From Welwitschia mirabilis (lineage: Eukaryota > Gnetophyta > Gnetopsida > Welwitschiales), in assembly GCA_051453625.1 (NCBI GenBank), contig JBOZIK010000001.1, forward strand, positions 247,393,376 through 247,434,130: a stretch of 40,755 nucleotides of DNA, written 5' to 3'. The first letter of the stretch is position 1. Each line of letters begins with the position of its first letter. The notes below the pieces were generated by a model, which had not been told where the DNA came from, searched no databases, and saw only the letters and a list, made by a program, of their open reading frames with translations. This document shows positions 20,501 to 31,405 of the stretch, one piece after another. The translations under genes were made by a program, and so were the position numbers.

Positions 20501-22288
20501 ACACTTCCTTGCCCTCAAAATCCTATAGAGAAAATGTTGATAACTTTATGAAAACATTTTCCATTTGATAGTTGCTTACATGAAGAATAATTCCTTTAAT
20601 ATCTTACTTTTTTAGAGGGTAGGGAGATGAATGACTTAATATCCAATGATAGATTTTGAAAAAAAAAAATAACAACATCTATGAAGGTAACTTAGTGATT
20701 TTAAAATTAGGTACATTTCTAGTTTGTTACTTTATTTAGTAGTCTAGTTCAAAATATCAATTTTTAATGTTTTTTAATTTTTTTATATCATATATTAACT
20801 TATTAAGTACTTATCTAAAATGTCATTCATTTTTCTTTTATGTATGTAGCTTATTGAACTACTTCTCATTCTTGATGGGGGTAACTATCCCATATTAAAG
20901 TTTTACAAGGTAATGTACTCAGCTAAGGAACTCATTACAAATTATTATGATAATGATAAGGGGTAACTATCTCATATTTAGATCTCATTGATTGTAGATG
21001 GTTCCAATTGCATAGTCCTTTAATATAGTTGTACATCATTTAAATCCTAAATTTGTTTATGCTTAAGAGGAGGTACAATATGAGGCTGATTTGAAGATTA
21101 AAATGGAATTTCATAACAAATTGGAAAAGCTAGTTATTAACATGGATAAATAAAAGATCATCATTAACTAGCTTCATGAATGTGTGAATGAAGACGTGGA
21201 CTCATTTAGTAATCCTCTTGCTCATAGATAAGTGAACCTAGTGTCTTTAAGTAAAAAAATAATATTATTACTTGATTTTTAGTATTTAGAAATTTAGTAT
21301 CATTTAAGATTTTAGATTTGAGCATTTTAGTAATTACTTTTTTACAGTTTTAATCAAAATGGTAAATTAGTTATTAGATTATAAATTATATTTTTTTATC
21401 CATGTATCATAGGTTTTTACAGATCTGTGTTACGAAGAATGGGATAAGTCCAAAGTTAGTAATTAAAATACTAAATGAGGCTCACAATGCTTTTGGGTAT
21501 TAAAGAAATTTGAGTGAATTTGAGTATATATACACAAAGATGTAGATAAAATTAACCATGCATAGATTGGATGGACTTTATATGTTTATTATAATATCAT
21601 AATATGAAAATTAGATTTATAGTCCCTGTTCCCAAAGAAAATAAGAATATTAATTTGAATGCCATTTTGGATTTAATTAATGATGACAAAAGAGTTAAAG
21701 GGATCTGAAGTGGATTCGTGATGTAATGCAAGCCTTGCAAATTCTTTTTGTTATATGAGGAGTCTTAGAGCAATAATGAAGTTTAAGATGGATACTCTTG
21801 AGACATCAATTAGGTAAGATAAAGCAATAATAGAAGCATAGGCAGGGGTACTTCAAAAGACAAAGCTTCATCTATGATGAGGGAAAGGATCAAAATGTGA
21901 ACCATCATAGATTATATTCTCTACTATGGCAATTTTGATATTTTTGCATCTTACATTTTTCATGTGCTTCAATGAAAAATATGAAATACTACTTTCTATA
22001 TTTGTGGTTTTTAGTTTTTAGGTTTTGCATCTCCACTAATTGGTAACTATGTAATTATGAATATTTTAAAGGAATATCATGCTCCATTTCCTTTATGTTC
22101 TCATCTAACATATATTTTGATAAACTAAACATGTATAATTATTATATTTACAAAAATTTTAAAATACATTCTATTTTTATGTTTTTTAATTTATGTGATC
22201 TATGGCAATCTGTAAAATGATCTAGAGCCATCCCATGATCTAGAATCTATAGATCAAAAAAATTCTCTACAACCCACTCTAATTTTAG
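17519..22288. mobile_element. Unclassified insertion of about 4.8 kb, possible DNA transposon
   Basis: It interrupts the tandem array: unit text stops at 17518 and resumes after 22288. The ends carry an imperfect inverted match (GAAGTGGATTGAGAG at the left; AGAGTGGGTTGTAGAG read from the right) and GATCTAGA words just inside both ends, including the perfect palindrome CATGATCTAGATCATG (17549-17564). Flanks read ATATTTAGA and TAATTTTAG, a possible but imperfect duplication. Inside, short frames (19256-19453; 19,970-20,280; 21,010-21,240; 21,410-21,560) look weakly coding, but I could not place them in a transposase family. A nested hairpin lies at 18931-18983. It could also be several small insertions. 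Confidence 0.35.
18931..18983. repeat. Triple-nested inverted repeat
   Basis: Three perfect stems are stacked: TGTAGACT/AGTCTACA (18931-18938 with 18976-18983), TGTAAAGT/ACTTTACA (18948-18955 with 18968-18975) and TGTA/TACA (18957-18960 with 18964-18967), with a 9-nt bulge on the left arm. It could fold as a hairpin in DNA or RNA. Its role is unknown. Confidence 0.6.
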
Positions 22289-23482
22289 CCATTTCATATT
22301 ACTAGCTAGATTAGAAAGTCTTATCTTTTTTTAGTTTTTAATTGAATGTTCAGCTTAGATTATATTTATAGATAAATGAAGGAAATCACTCCTTATTTGC
22401 ATGTGAATAAAAAATTACATCTTACTAGCTATACTAGACATCTCAAATTTTCTTTATTTTACTGTTGAATATTTTATTTAGGTTATATGTATGGATAAAT
22501 GGAGAATATGCTCTTCATACTTTACTTATAGATATTACTAATGGAGTAAGCATATCTAAACTTCATCTCTGGTTACAGCTTATCTAAATTTCAAGTAAGA
22601 AATAGCTTAAATAGCTAATCTTCCCTAGATTTATATTGGTAATGATTAAATCATTTATGTCTCTCTTGTTCTAGATATGATCTCTATGTCTTCTTAACCA
22701 TTTCTAATTTGTTGATTTTTACATGATTTTCTAGTTTTATCATATTTAACACTAGCTTGTTTATCTAGAAGCTAAAAAAATTGTGTAGGACATGTCTAAT
22801 CTTGGTTTGTTGTAACACAATGATGTATCCTGAATTATTAATGCTGAGTAACGAGGAGCATTTTCATACTATATCTTTAGTAATAGATTCTTGAAAATTC
22901 AAGTATGAAATAGCTTTAATACCTACTCTGCATGGATTACAAGTAATGATACTAAAACGAACATTGATATTTATATTAATTAAGATATCCGTTGATGATG
23001 ATAAAAAGACCATTTACATTTATATTGTTTTAGATATGATCTTTAAGTCTTTTTATCCCTCTCTAATTTGTTGATTTTTTCATGCTTTTTTGGTTTATCA
23101 TATGCAACACTGGTCTTTTAATCTAGTGGTTGAGAAATCTTCATGGATAACGTTTAAACTTGGATTGTTATAACAAAAGCATGGATTCCAAAATATTGTG
23201 CTAAATGAAGAGGAAGAATTTTGAAAGTATATGTTTAGTCACAACTTCTGAAAATTTAGGTAAGAAGAAGGTTTAAAAACTTCCTTTCATGGATTTTCCT
23301 TAATGACAATAAATGGAATGTTTATGTTTCTATTACTTTAGATACAATCTTGAGATCTTTTTAGACATTTTTTGTTTGTTGATTTCCACTTGATTTTGAG
23401 GTTTTATCGAATTCAACATTAGTCTTTTTATTAGCATTTGAGAAATCTGCATGAAAAATGTCTAGGATTAAAATATTGTAAC
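22289..23482. repeat. Degenerate tandem repeat array, middle block
   Basis: Same modules as the left block, with anchors at 22672, 23031 and 23339 (spacings 359 and 308 bp). The last unit is cut at 23482 by the copia element and resumes at 28401. Confidence 0.6.
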
Positions 23483-23944
23483 TATTAGGAATGTGGCTTT
23501 TGTTTGATTAATAATAATAACAACAATAAAATTAAAGAGAATGAAGACCAATGAATTTACATGGTTCAACTAATATGGCCTACGTCCATGGGAAAGAGAA
23601 GAGCAATTAATATTATTATGTGGAGAGAGTACAAACTGAGATCTTTACAATAGTGGAACTCTACCTCTCATAGAACAAACTAGGCATAATAGTATTATAT
23701 CTAATATAATTCATATATAGAAAAAATAACAAAACGATTAATGTTTTTTGATATTAAAGATAACGTACATAAAGTCATAATGACAAAAATGGCTAACATT
23801 TCTTAATACCCAAGATAATGTTTATGTACGCATACTGGCCAACATTTCTTGATACTAGTGGAGGTTTGTGGAAGGCTCTAAGTCCTTCACTAACTTCACT
23901 AAACCTGTGCTAAAGAAATGCACCAAGAATTCAAGGCAACATCA
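23483..23944 (-). repeat. Copia 3' LTR (left)
   Basis: It matches the right LTR over its length except for about 109 extra bp near 23721-23840. The inner boundary (TGATGTTGCC on the minus strand) follows the polypurine tract. The outer boundary TATTAGGAATG aligns with TGTTATAAATG of the right LTR. Confidence 0.8.
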
Positions 23945-23959
23945 ACAAATCTCCACCTT
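23945..23959 (-). other. Copia polypurine tract
   Basis: Minus-strand AAGGTGGAGATTTGT directly abuts the 3' LTR; this form is usual for Tnt1-like elements. Confidence 0.7.
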
Positions 23960-23983
23960 AACTTGATTTCTCCATGGAACTCC

Positions 23984-24034
23984 AAAAAAAAAAAGAAAGA
24001 AAGAAAGAAAGAAAAGAAAAGAAAAGAAAAAAAG
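23984..24034 (+). repeat. (GAAA)n / (GAAAA)n microsatellite
   Basis: A run of A with regular G, inside the copia element between the RNase H end and the polypurine tract. It produces a spurious Lys-rich frame on the plus strand. Confidence 0.9.
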
Positions 24035-24070
24035 TTGCTCCAGCTCTCTCCAAAAAACCCCTATGAGGGC

Positions 24071-24520
24071 TTATCTTCCAAAATCTATAAGACCAATGAA
24101 GTCCACATAGTATGTGAACTTAATCATAGGTGAAGGCTTGGTCAACATATCAGCCAAATTATCGATAATACCAATCTTCTTCACCAAAATAAGACCTTTA
24201 GCAATAACATCATAAATGAAGTGATATCGCATACTAATGTGCTTAGTTCTCTTATGAAACATTTGATCTTTAGTCAAATACAATGCACTTTGATTGTCAC
24301 AATGTATCAAATTGTCTCTTTATTTCACTTGACTTCTGATAGTAAATTTGTTAATAATACAACCTTCTTAATTACCTTAGTTAATGACATGTATTTTGCT
24401 TTACTGTTTTATAAAGCAATTATAAATTGCATTGTAGCTTTCCAGCTAATAGCTATTCCTCCAAATGAAAAAACATATCCTATAAGAGATCTTTTATGAT
24501 TAAGATCTCCAAAAAAATCA
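24071..24520 (-). pseudogene. Copia RNase H
   Basis: RNase H removes the RNA template during reverse transcription. An open frame 24310-24071 reads IHCDNQSALYLTKDQMFHKR, then TKHISMRYHFIYDVIAKGLI and DNLADMLTKP. These are the conserved CDNQSAxxL, FHxRTKHIxxxYHFxR and xQxADxxTK blocks. The Asp of CDNQ is kept. Upstream text (24,310-24,520) is broken by stops. It ends the polyprotein. Confidence 0.88.
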
Positions 24521-25610
24521 AAATCACAAAACCCAACAAGGTTACTAGTTCTTCTTCCAAATTCCAATCACAAATCAGAAGTTTCACACAAGTATCTAAG
24601 GATACACTTCACTGCTTCCTAATGAGCTTTTCTAGGACATGACATATATCTGCTTAAAATACTAACATCTTGTGAAATATTAGGATGTGTACAAATCATA
24701 GCATACATGATGATACCAATAATACTAGAGTAGGGTACTCTAGCCATATGTTAATCCTCCTCAACTTTTTATGGCAATAAAGCAGTAAAAAGCTTGAAGT
24801 GAGTTGCAAGTAAAGTAGAAATAGGTTTTGCATCTTTCATGCCAAAACAATCAAGGATATTTTCAATGTACCTCTTTGACTGAGATACAAATTACCTATA
24901 GATCTATCCTTAGAAATCTTCATGCCAAGAATCTTCTTAGCTTCACCAAGTCTTTCATCTTGAACTCACAACTCAACAAAGATTTTAGCTTGTCAATTTC
25001 AGACTTGTCTTTGCAAGTGATCAACATGTCATCAATGTACAGTAATAAGTAGATAAAGGAGTCATCTAGTAACTTCTTAAAATAGACACAACTATCATAT
25101 GCACTTCTAGTGTAGTTATGAAAGATCATAAAAGAGTCAAAAAACTTATACCATTATCTGGGTGACTACTTCAACTAATACAATAAATTATTCAATAAGC
25201 AAATACGATCCTTCTTTTCTTCGACCTCAAACCCCCTTGGTTGCTACATATAGATTTTCTCCTCTAGTTCCCATGTAGAAATGTAGTCTTCACATCTAAC
25301 TGCTTCAAATCCATATCATCTCTGGTGACTAAAAATAATAAGATACAAATGGAAGAGTGCTTTATAATAGGTGCGAAAACATCATGAAAATCAACACCTG
25401 TCACTTGACTAAAACCTTGAGAAACTAATTTCGCCTTGAAACAAGCGTCTTTAACTTTTAGAATGCCTTCTTTCTTCTTAAACACCCATTTTTTACTAAT
25501 AATATTCTTCCCTTTAGGTGCCTTTACAAGCTCCCATGTCCCTTTCTTATGAAGGAATTCTATCTGTTCTTGCATGTCAACTAGCCACTTCATAGCATCA
25601 GTAGAAGAAA
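24521..25610 (-). pseudogene. Copia reverse transcriptase
   Basis: It begins with MKWLVDMQEQIEFLHKKGTW (25593), then KWVFKKKEG, KAKLVSQGFSQVTGVDF and FAPIIKHSSI. The first catalytic Asp is present in QLDVKTTFLHGN (25,264-25,300), and the pair is present in YIDDML (25022-25039). All three catalytic Asp residues therefore survive, although stops near 25,130-25,260 and after 24,920 break the frame. Text from 24,900 to 24,521 (RRFLA, FWHERCKTY, CWVL*F*FFW) follows the palm-thumb and connection segment. It is non-functional as it stands. Confidence 0.9.
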
Positions 25611-26720
25611 TCTATTTATTGTAGGAGCTAGAATCATCAGTAACATCCATGTAGTTAGCTATTAACAAAGCATATGATGTAGAATATAAATACTTTTGTG
25701 GTGGTCTAATCTATCTCCATAACCTACCCTTTACAATGGAGTACGGCTCTTCTTGTAGCTAGGTTTTAGACGATACATCATCTAAACCATGCTATGAAGG
25801 GTGTGGTAATTATTGAGATGATACAATAACTTCTAACTCCACTTGCTTCTTGTACTCTATAGTATACCTAAGTTACAAGAAGTAGAAGTCTCTTTTCATA
25901 GAGATAACATAACTGACTCATCAAAAGTAACTTCTCTACATATAATTAACTTCTTAGAAATAGGGCACCAGAGTCTATATCCCTTAATACTAGAGCCATA
26001 TCCCATAAAAATAAATTTCTTAGCTCTAGGTTCTAGTTTTCCATCATTAACATAAGCATAGGTTGGACAACTAAAGACTTTCAAAATTGAATAATCAGAA
26101 TATTTTCCAAACCATACCTCTTCTGGTGTTTTCAAGTCAAGGGATGTATGAGGGGATCAATTCACCAAGTAACAGGCTGTAGAAACTACCTCTACCCAAA
26201 ACATCCTTCCCAACTAGAATTAGACAACATGCATCAAGTTCTTTCTATCAATGTTATGTTCATGAATTCTACCACTCCGTTCTGTTGTGGTCTACCAACA
26301 CATGTATGGTGCCTCATAATTTATTCTTTCCTACGAACTCCAGGCCATTCTCAGTTCTAAGCCTCTTGATTTCTTTCCCTATCTGCTTCTCAATAATAGT
26401 CTTTCAATTCTTAAATGTATCAAAAACATCATTTATATGCTTGAGAAAGTAAATCCATACATTCCTGGAGTAATCATCGATGAATGTTAGCAAGTATCTA
26501 GCACCACCCTTAGAAGTAACTTTTGAAGGACCCCATAAATTTAAGTGTATGTAGTCAAGAGTTCCCTTGGTCCTATAAGTAGCGATGCTAAAACTGACCT
26601 TTTTGTGCTTTCCATAAATACAATGCTCACAGAACTTCAAATTTCCAATTTTCTATCCATACAATAGCCCTCTCTTACTTAACATTACCATGCCTTTCTC
26701 ACTCATGTGCCCCATCCTCA
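25611..26720 (-). pseudogene. Copia integrase with GAG-pre-integrase
   Basis: The start reads [14 protein letters not shown] (near 26,700), then FCEHCIYGKHKKVSF, the zinc-binding HHCC region. The core follows in 26640-26404: DYIHLNLWGPS (normally HxDLWGP, so the first catalytic Asp is Asn by G-to-A), then YLLTFIDDYSRNVWIYFLK with the second Asp kept. LRTENGLEF marks the third block. The open frame 26135-25896 holds TPEEVWFGKYSDYSILKVFS and KKFIFMGYGSSIKGYRLW, the C-terminal part. The segment 25,611-25,890 is the linker to RT. Confidence 0.88.
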
Positions 26721-27160
26721 TATGCCATAACTTAGTAATATTAATATCAGATAAGGTTGAGGTTACTGTAGCTGACTTTGTAACTGTACTGCCCTATAAA
26801 ACATATAAAGTGGTAACTTTCTTAGCTTTCATTAGTATAAGAGTAACTTTAACAACTTTCATCACTCCACCTTTAGCTAAGTACTTGCATCCATTGGCAT
26901 TAAGGATGCCCAAAGAGATAAGATTCTTCTTTAAATCTGAGACATGACATACATTTGACAATGTCCTCACCACACCATCATGTATTTTAATTCTAATTGT
27001 TCCCCTATAATAACCTTATAAGGTGTGTTATTAACCATCAAAACCACTCCATCATAAATAAATTCATAGGTAAAGAACATATCTTTATAGGAACACAGGT
27101 GGTAAGAACATCCAAAGTATAAAATCCACTCAGAACTATTTTTAACCCTATCATCAGTTG
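26721..27160 (-). pseudogene. Copia protease
   Basis: Minus-strand text near 27,095-27,135 reads EWILYFGCSYHLC, the counterpart of WxLDSGCSxHMC. The catalytic D of DSG is Tyr and the Ser is Phe, so the active site is gone. It is followed by VVLMVNNTPYKVIIGE and the linker to integrase (KKVTTLYVL, then [16 protein letters not shown]). The position between Gag and integrase fits copia order. Confidence 0.8.
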
Positions 27161-28004
27161 CTCACAGAACATCACTATCACCATCTATAATACTAGCCTT
27201 GACAGAATTTTCTTGACCATATTTATCATAATTTTGTTGATGCTGATCCTTCATTTTAAGTATCCAACATTTAGATTTAATGTGACCTTTCTTGTAATAG
27301 TAGTTACAGGTCAGATTTTTATGTGATCTAAACTTAGAGAGAAACTTCTTCTTGTTACTACCACTAGTGGAACCCTTTTCTAAAGTTCTACCATGCACTA
27401 CTAGACCCTCTTCTGGAGGATCATTAAACTTCCTAGTTAATTGAATATCAATTAATTTATATTGGAACAAAGTACTCTTAACATCCTCAACGGATAATTC
27501 ATCAAGACCACAAAGCAGAGTTTCTCTAAACTATCTATATGATTTAGGTAGTGAATAAAGAAGAGTAATAGCCAAATACTCATCCTTAATACTAACATTA
27601 ATATTTTGTAAATCCATCACAATTGAGAAAAATTCATCCAGATGAGGTTTAATTGGGTTACCTTCATGTAGACGAAGATCCTTGAATCTGCTCTTCAATA
27701 ATAGACAATTAGTAACATTCTTTGTCATGTAGAATTACTCTAACTTGAGCCATAAGCTATCCACGGTGGTCTCCTTTGTTACTTCTCATAATACTTCATT
27801 CAATAGGTAAAGTTGGATTACGAAAATTTCCTTCATGTCTATCTCTTTCCACTAATCATTAGTCATGGACTTTGCCCATTTATTCTTGTTTAATATCACC
27901 TTCTACAATCTGTTCTGAACTAATATCACATGCATCTTGAGTTGTAATAGACCAAAATTAATCAATTGATCAAACTTCTCAATATTGAACTTTTTTGTCA
28001 TCAT
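27161..28004 (-). pseudogene. gag: Copia Gag
   Basis: The first of two adjacent ATGs (28004 and 28001) is taken as the start: MMTKKFNIEKFDQLINFGLL, QLKMHVILVQNRL, then ETTVDSLWLKLE. An open frame 27728-27531 has TKNVTNCLLLKSRFKDLRLH, EGNPIKPHLDEFFSIVMDLQ and AITLLYSLPKSYR, the UBN2-type copia Gag fold. In 27470-27162 the zinc knuckle reads CNYYYKKGHIKSKC: of CX2CX4HX4C the second Cys is Tyr (TGT to TAT). Several in-frame stops revert by one transition. Confidence 0.9.
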
Positions 28005-28032
28005 GGTGAATGTCAAATAATTAAACAATCTA

Positions 28033-28044
28033 GCTCTAATACCA
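28033..28044 (-). other. Copia primer binding site, initiator tRNA-Met
   Basis: Minus-strand TGGTATTAGAGC, one C-to-T from TGGTATCAGAGC, stands 3 bp inside the 5' LTR. Confidence 0.88.
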
Positions 28045-28047
28045 ATT

Positions 28048-28400
28048 TGTTATAAATGTGGTTTCTGTTTGATCAATAATAAGAACAACAATGAAATTAA
28101 AGAGAATGAAGACAAATGAATTAACATGGTTCAACCAATATAGCCTACGTCCATGGTCAAGAGAAGAGCAATTAATATTATTATGTGAAGAGAGTACAGA
28201 CCGAGAGCCTTACAATAGTGAAAGCGTAGCTTTCATAGAATAACCTAAGCATAACAATATTATACCCAATATAATGCATATATAGCCATAATGGCCAACG
28301 TTTCTTAATACCAGTGGAGATTTGTGGAGGGCTCTGAGACCTCCACTAACTCCACTAAACCTCTGCTAAAGAAACGCATCAAGAATTTAAGGCAACATTA
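28048..28400 (-). repeat. Copia 5' LTR (right)
   Basis: About 353 bp, bounded by TGTTATAAATG (plus 28048) and GGCAACATTA (ends 28400, compared with GGCAACATCA in the other LTR). It lacks the 109-bp segment of the left LTR. Confidence 0.85.
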
Positions 28401-28460
28401 ATAGTAATAAAATAGTGAATCATGAACTTCTAATACTGATTAATGGCCATTATTCTCTTA
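28401..28460. repeat. Degenerate tandem array, right remnant
   Basis: AAAATAGTGAATCATGAACTT and CTGATTAATGGCC continue the unit interrupted at 23482 (compare CACAATGGTAGATCATGAA at 16,386-16,404). Confidence 0.5.
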
Positions 28461-28714
28461 ACCAACTAGTCTTAATAAGATTTTCCTTTTTTAATTTTCT
28501 TTTTTCTCAAATTAATTTTACTTTGTCATAAAGTCTTATCAAAAAGGTAAAAATGAAATTATTCTTATAAATTTATAAATAAATTTAATAATTAGTAAAA
28601 AGTGCAAGTTTTATCTTTAATAAAATTAAAAGACCAAATCAACATATTAGTTAGAATATAATACTAATTAATAATTTATATAGAACATTAATATAAATAA
28701 TTAATAAATAGTTT

Positions 28715-28770
28715 AGTTTAACTAGTAATACACTTATCCTTTATCTAAGAAGTTAGAAGTCATGGTTATA
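28715..28770 (+). repeat. tRNA-like fragment, possible SINE remnant
   Basis: CACTTATCCTTTATCTAAGA followed by AGAAGTCATGGTTATA resembles the anticodon arm to B-box region of tRNA-derived plant repeats (CACTTGCCTCCATCTAAGAGGTCATGGGTTCGA pattern). It is strongly decayed, and boundaries are unknown. Confidence 0.25.
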
Positions 28771-29235
28771 TTTTCAACAGGAGGAATATAATCACTAAAA
28801 AGTTTTGAGTTTTAAATTTACTTTAATATAAAATATATAAGAAAAATAATAATATAAATGCATGGGAAAAAATATGAGAATATGTTTAACATTATGAATA
28901 TTTTCAACATTAAGAAGGTGTTAAACACATGTGAGAGATGAAATACTAGTTAAAAGTTCTTAGTTCTCTTGGCCAACAAAATAATAAATATTAAAAGGTA
29001 AAAACATTTTCTTAGAAGAAATATAATTGTCAAACTAAAAGGATTCTTTAACTTTTTAATATTTTTGTTCATAGTGAATTATTATATAAGTTTGTAAAAA
29101 AAGAGTCACTACAATAATAAATTCATTAATCAAAGGATGTTAAGTTCGATATAAAAGTTAGTAGGGTTTATACCAAAGCACTTTTAAGATTTTGTATTTT
29201 GGCAGTGGATGAATTTAATGCTTCAAAACTCATAC

Positions 29236-29370
29236 TTTATGAAATTTAGCTTAATATTTTCTCTTATTCAATCCGTACAAGTGGAATCCTCTAAAACACA
29301 TGATTTATGAAATTTAGCTTCATATTTTCTCCTATTCAATCAATAAAAGTGGACTTTTATAACCTTTATT
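29236..29370 (+). repeat. 68-bp tandem duplication
   Basis: TTTATGAAATTTAGCTT recurs at 29236 and 29304 with the following TATTTTCTC.TATTCAATC and GTGGA blocks in the same order. Two copies. Confidence 0.75.
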
Positions 29371-31344
29371 GCTAGTAATATTTCTTACCTACAATTAAAA
29401 ACTTTAAATTTCTATCATCTCTAACATCATTTGTGGACTTTTCTGATCACTCATATGTTTTTTAGCTTTATCCATATGTGAGAAGTGATTACTCCTATTA
29501 AAGGCCTATTCTTTAAGTCATGTTTTGCTAAACATTGATGTAACCCAAGTTTTTTGTTTGTCTTCCTTTCCTTCAATCAAATAAGAAAGTGACCATTTAA
29601 GGTTATAATTAAGACTTTTAGATATATGAGCTATAACACTATAAAAAGAGGGACATTTCACTTCAAATATTGTAAAGTATGTCATAACCTTTATTCAAAT
29701 ACATAACTAATTTGAAAATCCACATATAAATAGCATATTAGTAATTAATATAGTATAATGTAATTAGAAATAATTATTTTTTATTTAATTAATCATACCA
29801 CATCAAATTTGTTAAAGTAATGTCAAACATTTAGATTTTATTATATACTATAAACTCATTTTAACATACTTTCTATGTCTAACTAAAACTTTAGCATTTT
29901 TAGTAGATTTATATTTGTATTTTTACATGAATGTTGATTCTTTATTACACTACAACTTTATCACAAAATAAGGAAAAGAAGCTACATTATTAAGACATCC
30001 AATTTAGAAAAAAACAAAACCTTTACCAAAGTATAAATAATAAGTCATAAAGTGAAACCACAATTTAATTTATTATGACTTAATGTAATCTCAAATAAAA
30101 ATTATAAAAACTTGGTTATCACACTAAAACAAAGTATGAGAACTATAAATAATCATTTGTGTTCCTCATTATTACTAATGCATTAACAAAATTCTCTTTT
30201 ATCATTATTTTTCTTATTTAATAAATTTCATCCTGTCATTATTTGTTAACAAATACAAAATTAGAAAAAATTGTAAATTGAGATGCATACACATTATTCT
30301 ATCTATATAATTTTGTGTAGGCATAAGAAAGAGTGTAAGCTTATCATACATTTACATTATATGTTTATGTGATCCATAATTAGTTGGCACATTAGAGATT
30401 GAAATTATTAAGGAATTATTTATATAATTAAGATAAGATGTTACCATAAAGAACTTTATTTTTTTGATATATTAAAGCACAATCAAAGAAATATGTCATT
30501 AAAAAATTTATAATTCTTATTGGTTACTATCTTCATACACTATTTCCATATACAAGCATAATTAAATACAAGTTTATCAACTTAATAGTTAATTTTCAAG
30601 GCTAACTTTTAGCCAAAAAGATTTAAATCTTCTAAAGAATTGCATGGCATAGAGGGTTAAGCTACTTAGATTTTAATAATAGTTTTGCATATTAAAAATC
30701 TAGATTTTTGAGTGAAAGAGTTTGATTTTCAAACATATCTTCAAATACTTGAAATTCATTAAGTTGTATTCAAGTAAATATAGAAATCAATTTTGAATTG
30801 ATGTTATCATCTAAGTTAAATTACATCTAATCTATTTAATCATGTTTTAGTAGAATAATGTCAAATGGATTAGTTTTGGAAAAAAGTAGAGATATAATCA
30901 AATTGATATTTAATTAATTTAACAATTAAACTATCTACGAACATGTTAAAAACAATGTAGAAACTTACTAATGTAAGAATTTTACTATTTACTTTAAAGA
31001 ATTCTTATATGCTTTGATTGTTTTAAAAAGTTTCTATATGTGTTATTTTAAACATATTATTAGATTATTTATTTGACATGTATTCATTGATTTTATAGAA
31101 AATATGACTAATAGGTTCTACATTCTTTATCCTTGAAAATATTAATTGTCTTATAAATCATAATTTGTTTTAATTATTTTCTTCTTAATAAATTTAGGAC
31201 CTGTATAGGATATGAATTAAGACATTAACTAGGATTTAACATTGAGTTCATTAAAATCATCATTATTAAAATGCTAACTAGATATATTCACTAGAACTAG
31301 ACATATCATAATTAAATGAATGTGCTAGTTATGTGATGATAGAC

Positions 31345-31405
31345 CAATTGGTTAAACACTTATCCTTCATCTAAGATGTCATAGATTTAGGCCTTTGAAT
31401 ACCTT
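31345..31405 (+). repeat. tRNA-like fragment, possible SINE remnant
   Basis: AATTGGTTAAACACTTATCC, then TTCATCTAAGATGTCATAG, shares its core with 28,715-28,770. The order of A-box-like and B-box-like words fits a tRNA-derived repeat, but both boxes are degraded. Confidence 0.28.

Larger units (their letters stand above)
23483..28400 (-). mobile_element. Full-length Ty1/copia element, Tork/Tnt1 type, minus strand
   Basis: Two LTRs (23483-23944 and 28048-28400) flank, read from right to left, a tRNA-Met primer site, gag, protease, integrase, RT, RNase H and a polypurine tract. That is the Ty1/copia order (integrase before RT). Gag and Pol wording match the Tnt1-like group. All proteins carry stops. 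The flanking 5-mers GTAAC and ATAGT share two bases and otherwise differ by transitions, so a duplication is possible but not shown. It is inserted in the tandem array. Confidence 0.92.

Noticed and set aside
23918-24133. Lys-rich plus-strand frame
   Set aside because: Created by the GAAA microsatellite inside the copia element.
24221-27000. Several plus-strand frames of 70-92 codons over the copia element
   Set aside because: Shadows of Gag-Pol on the minus strand, which has clear domain matches.
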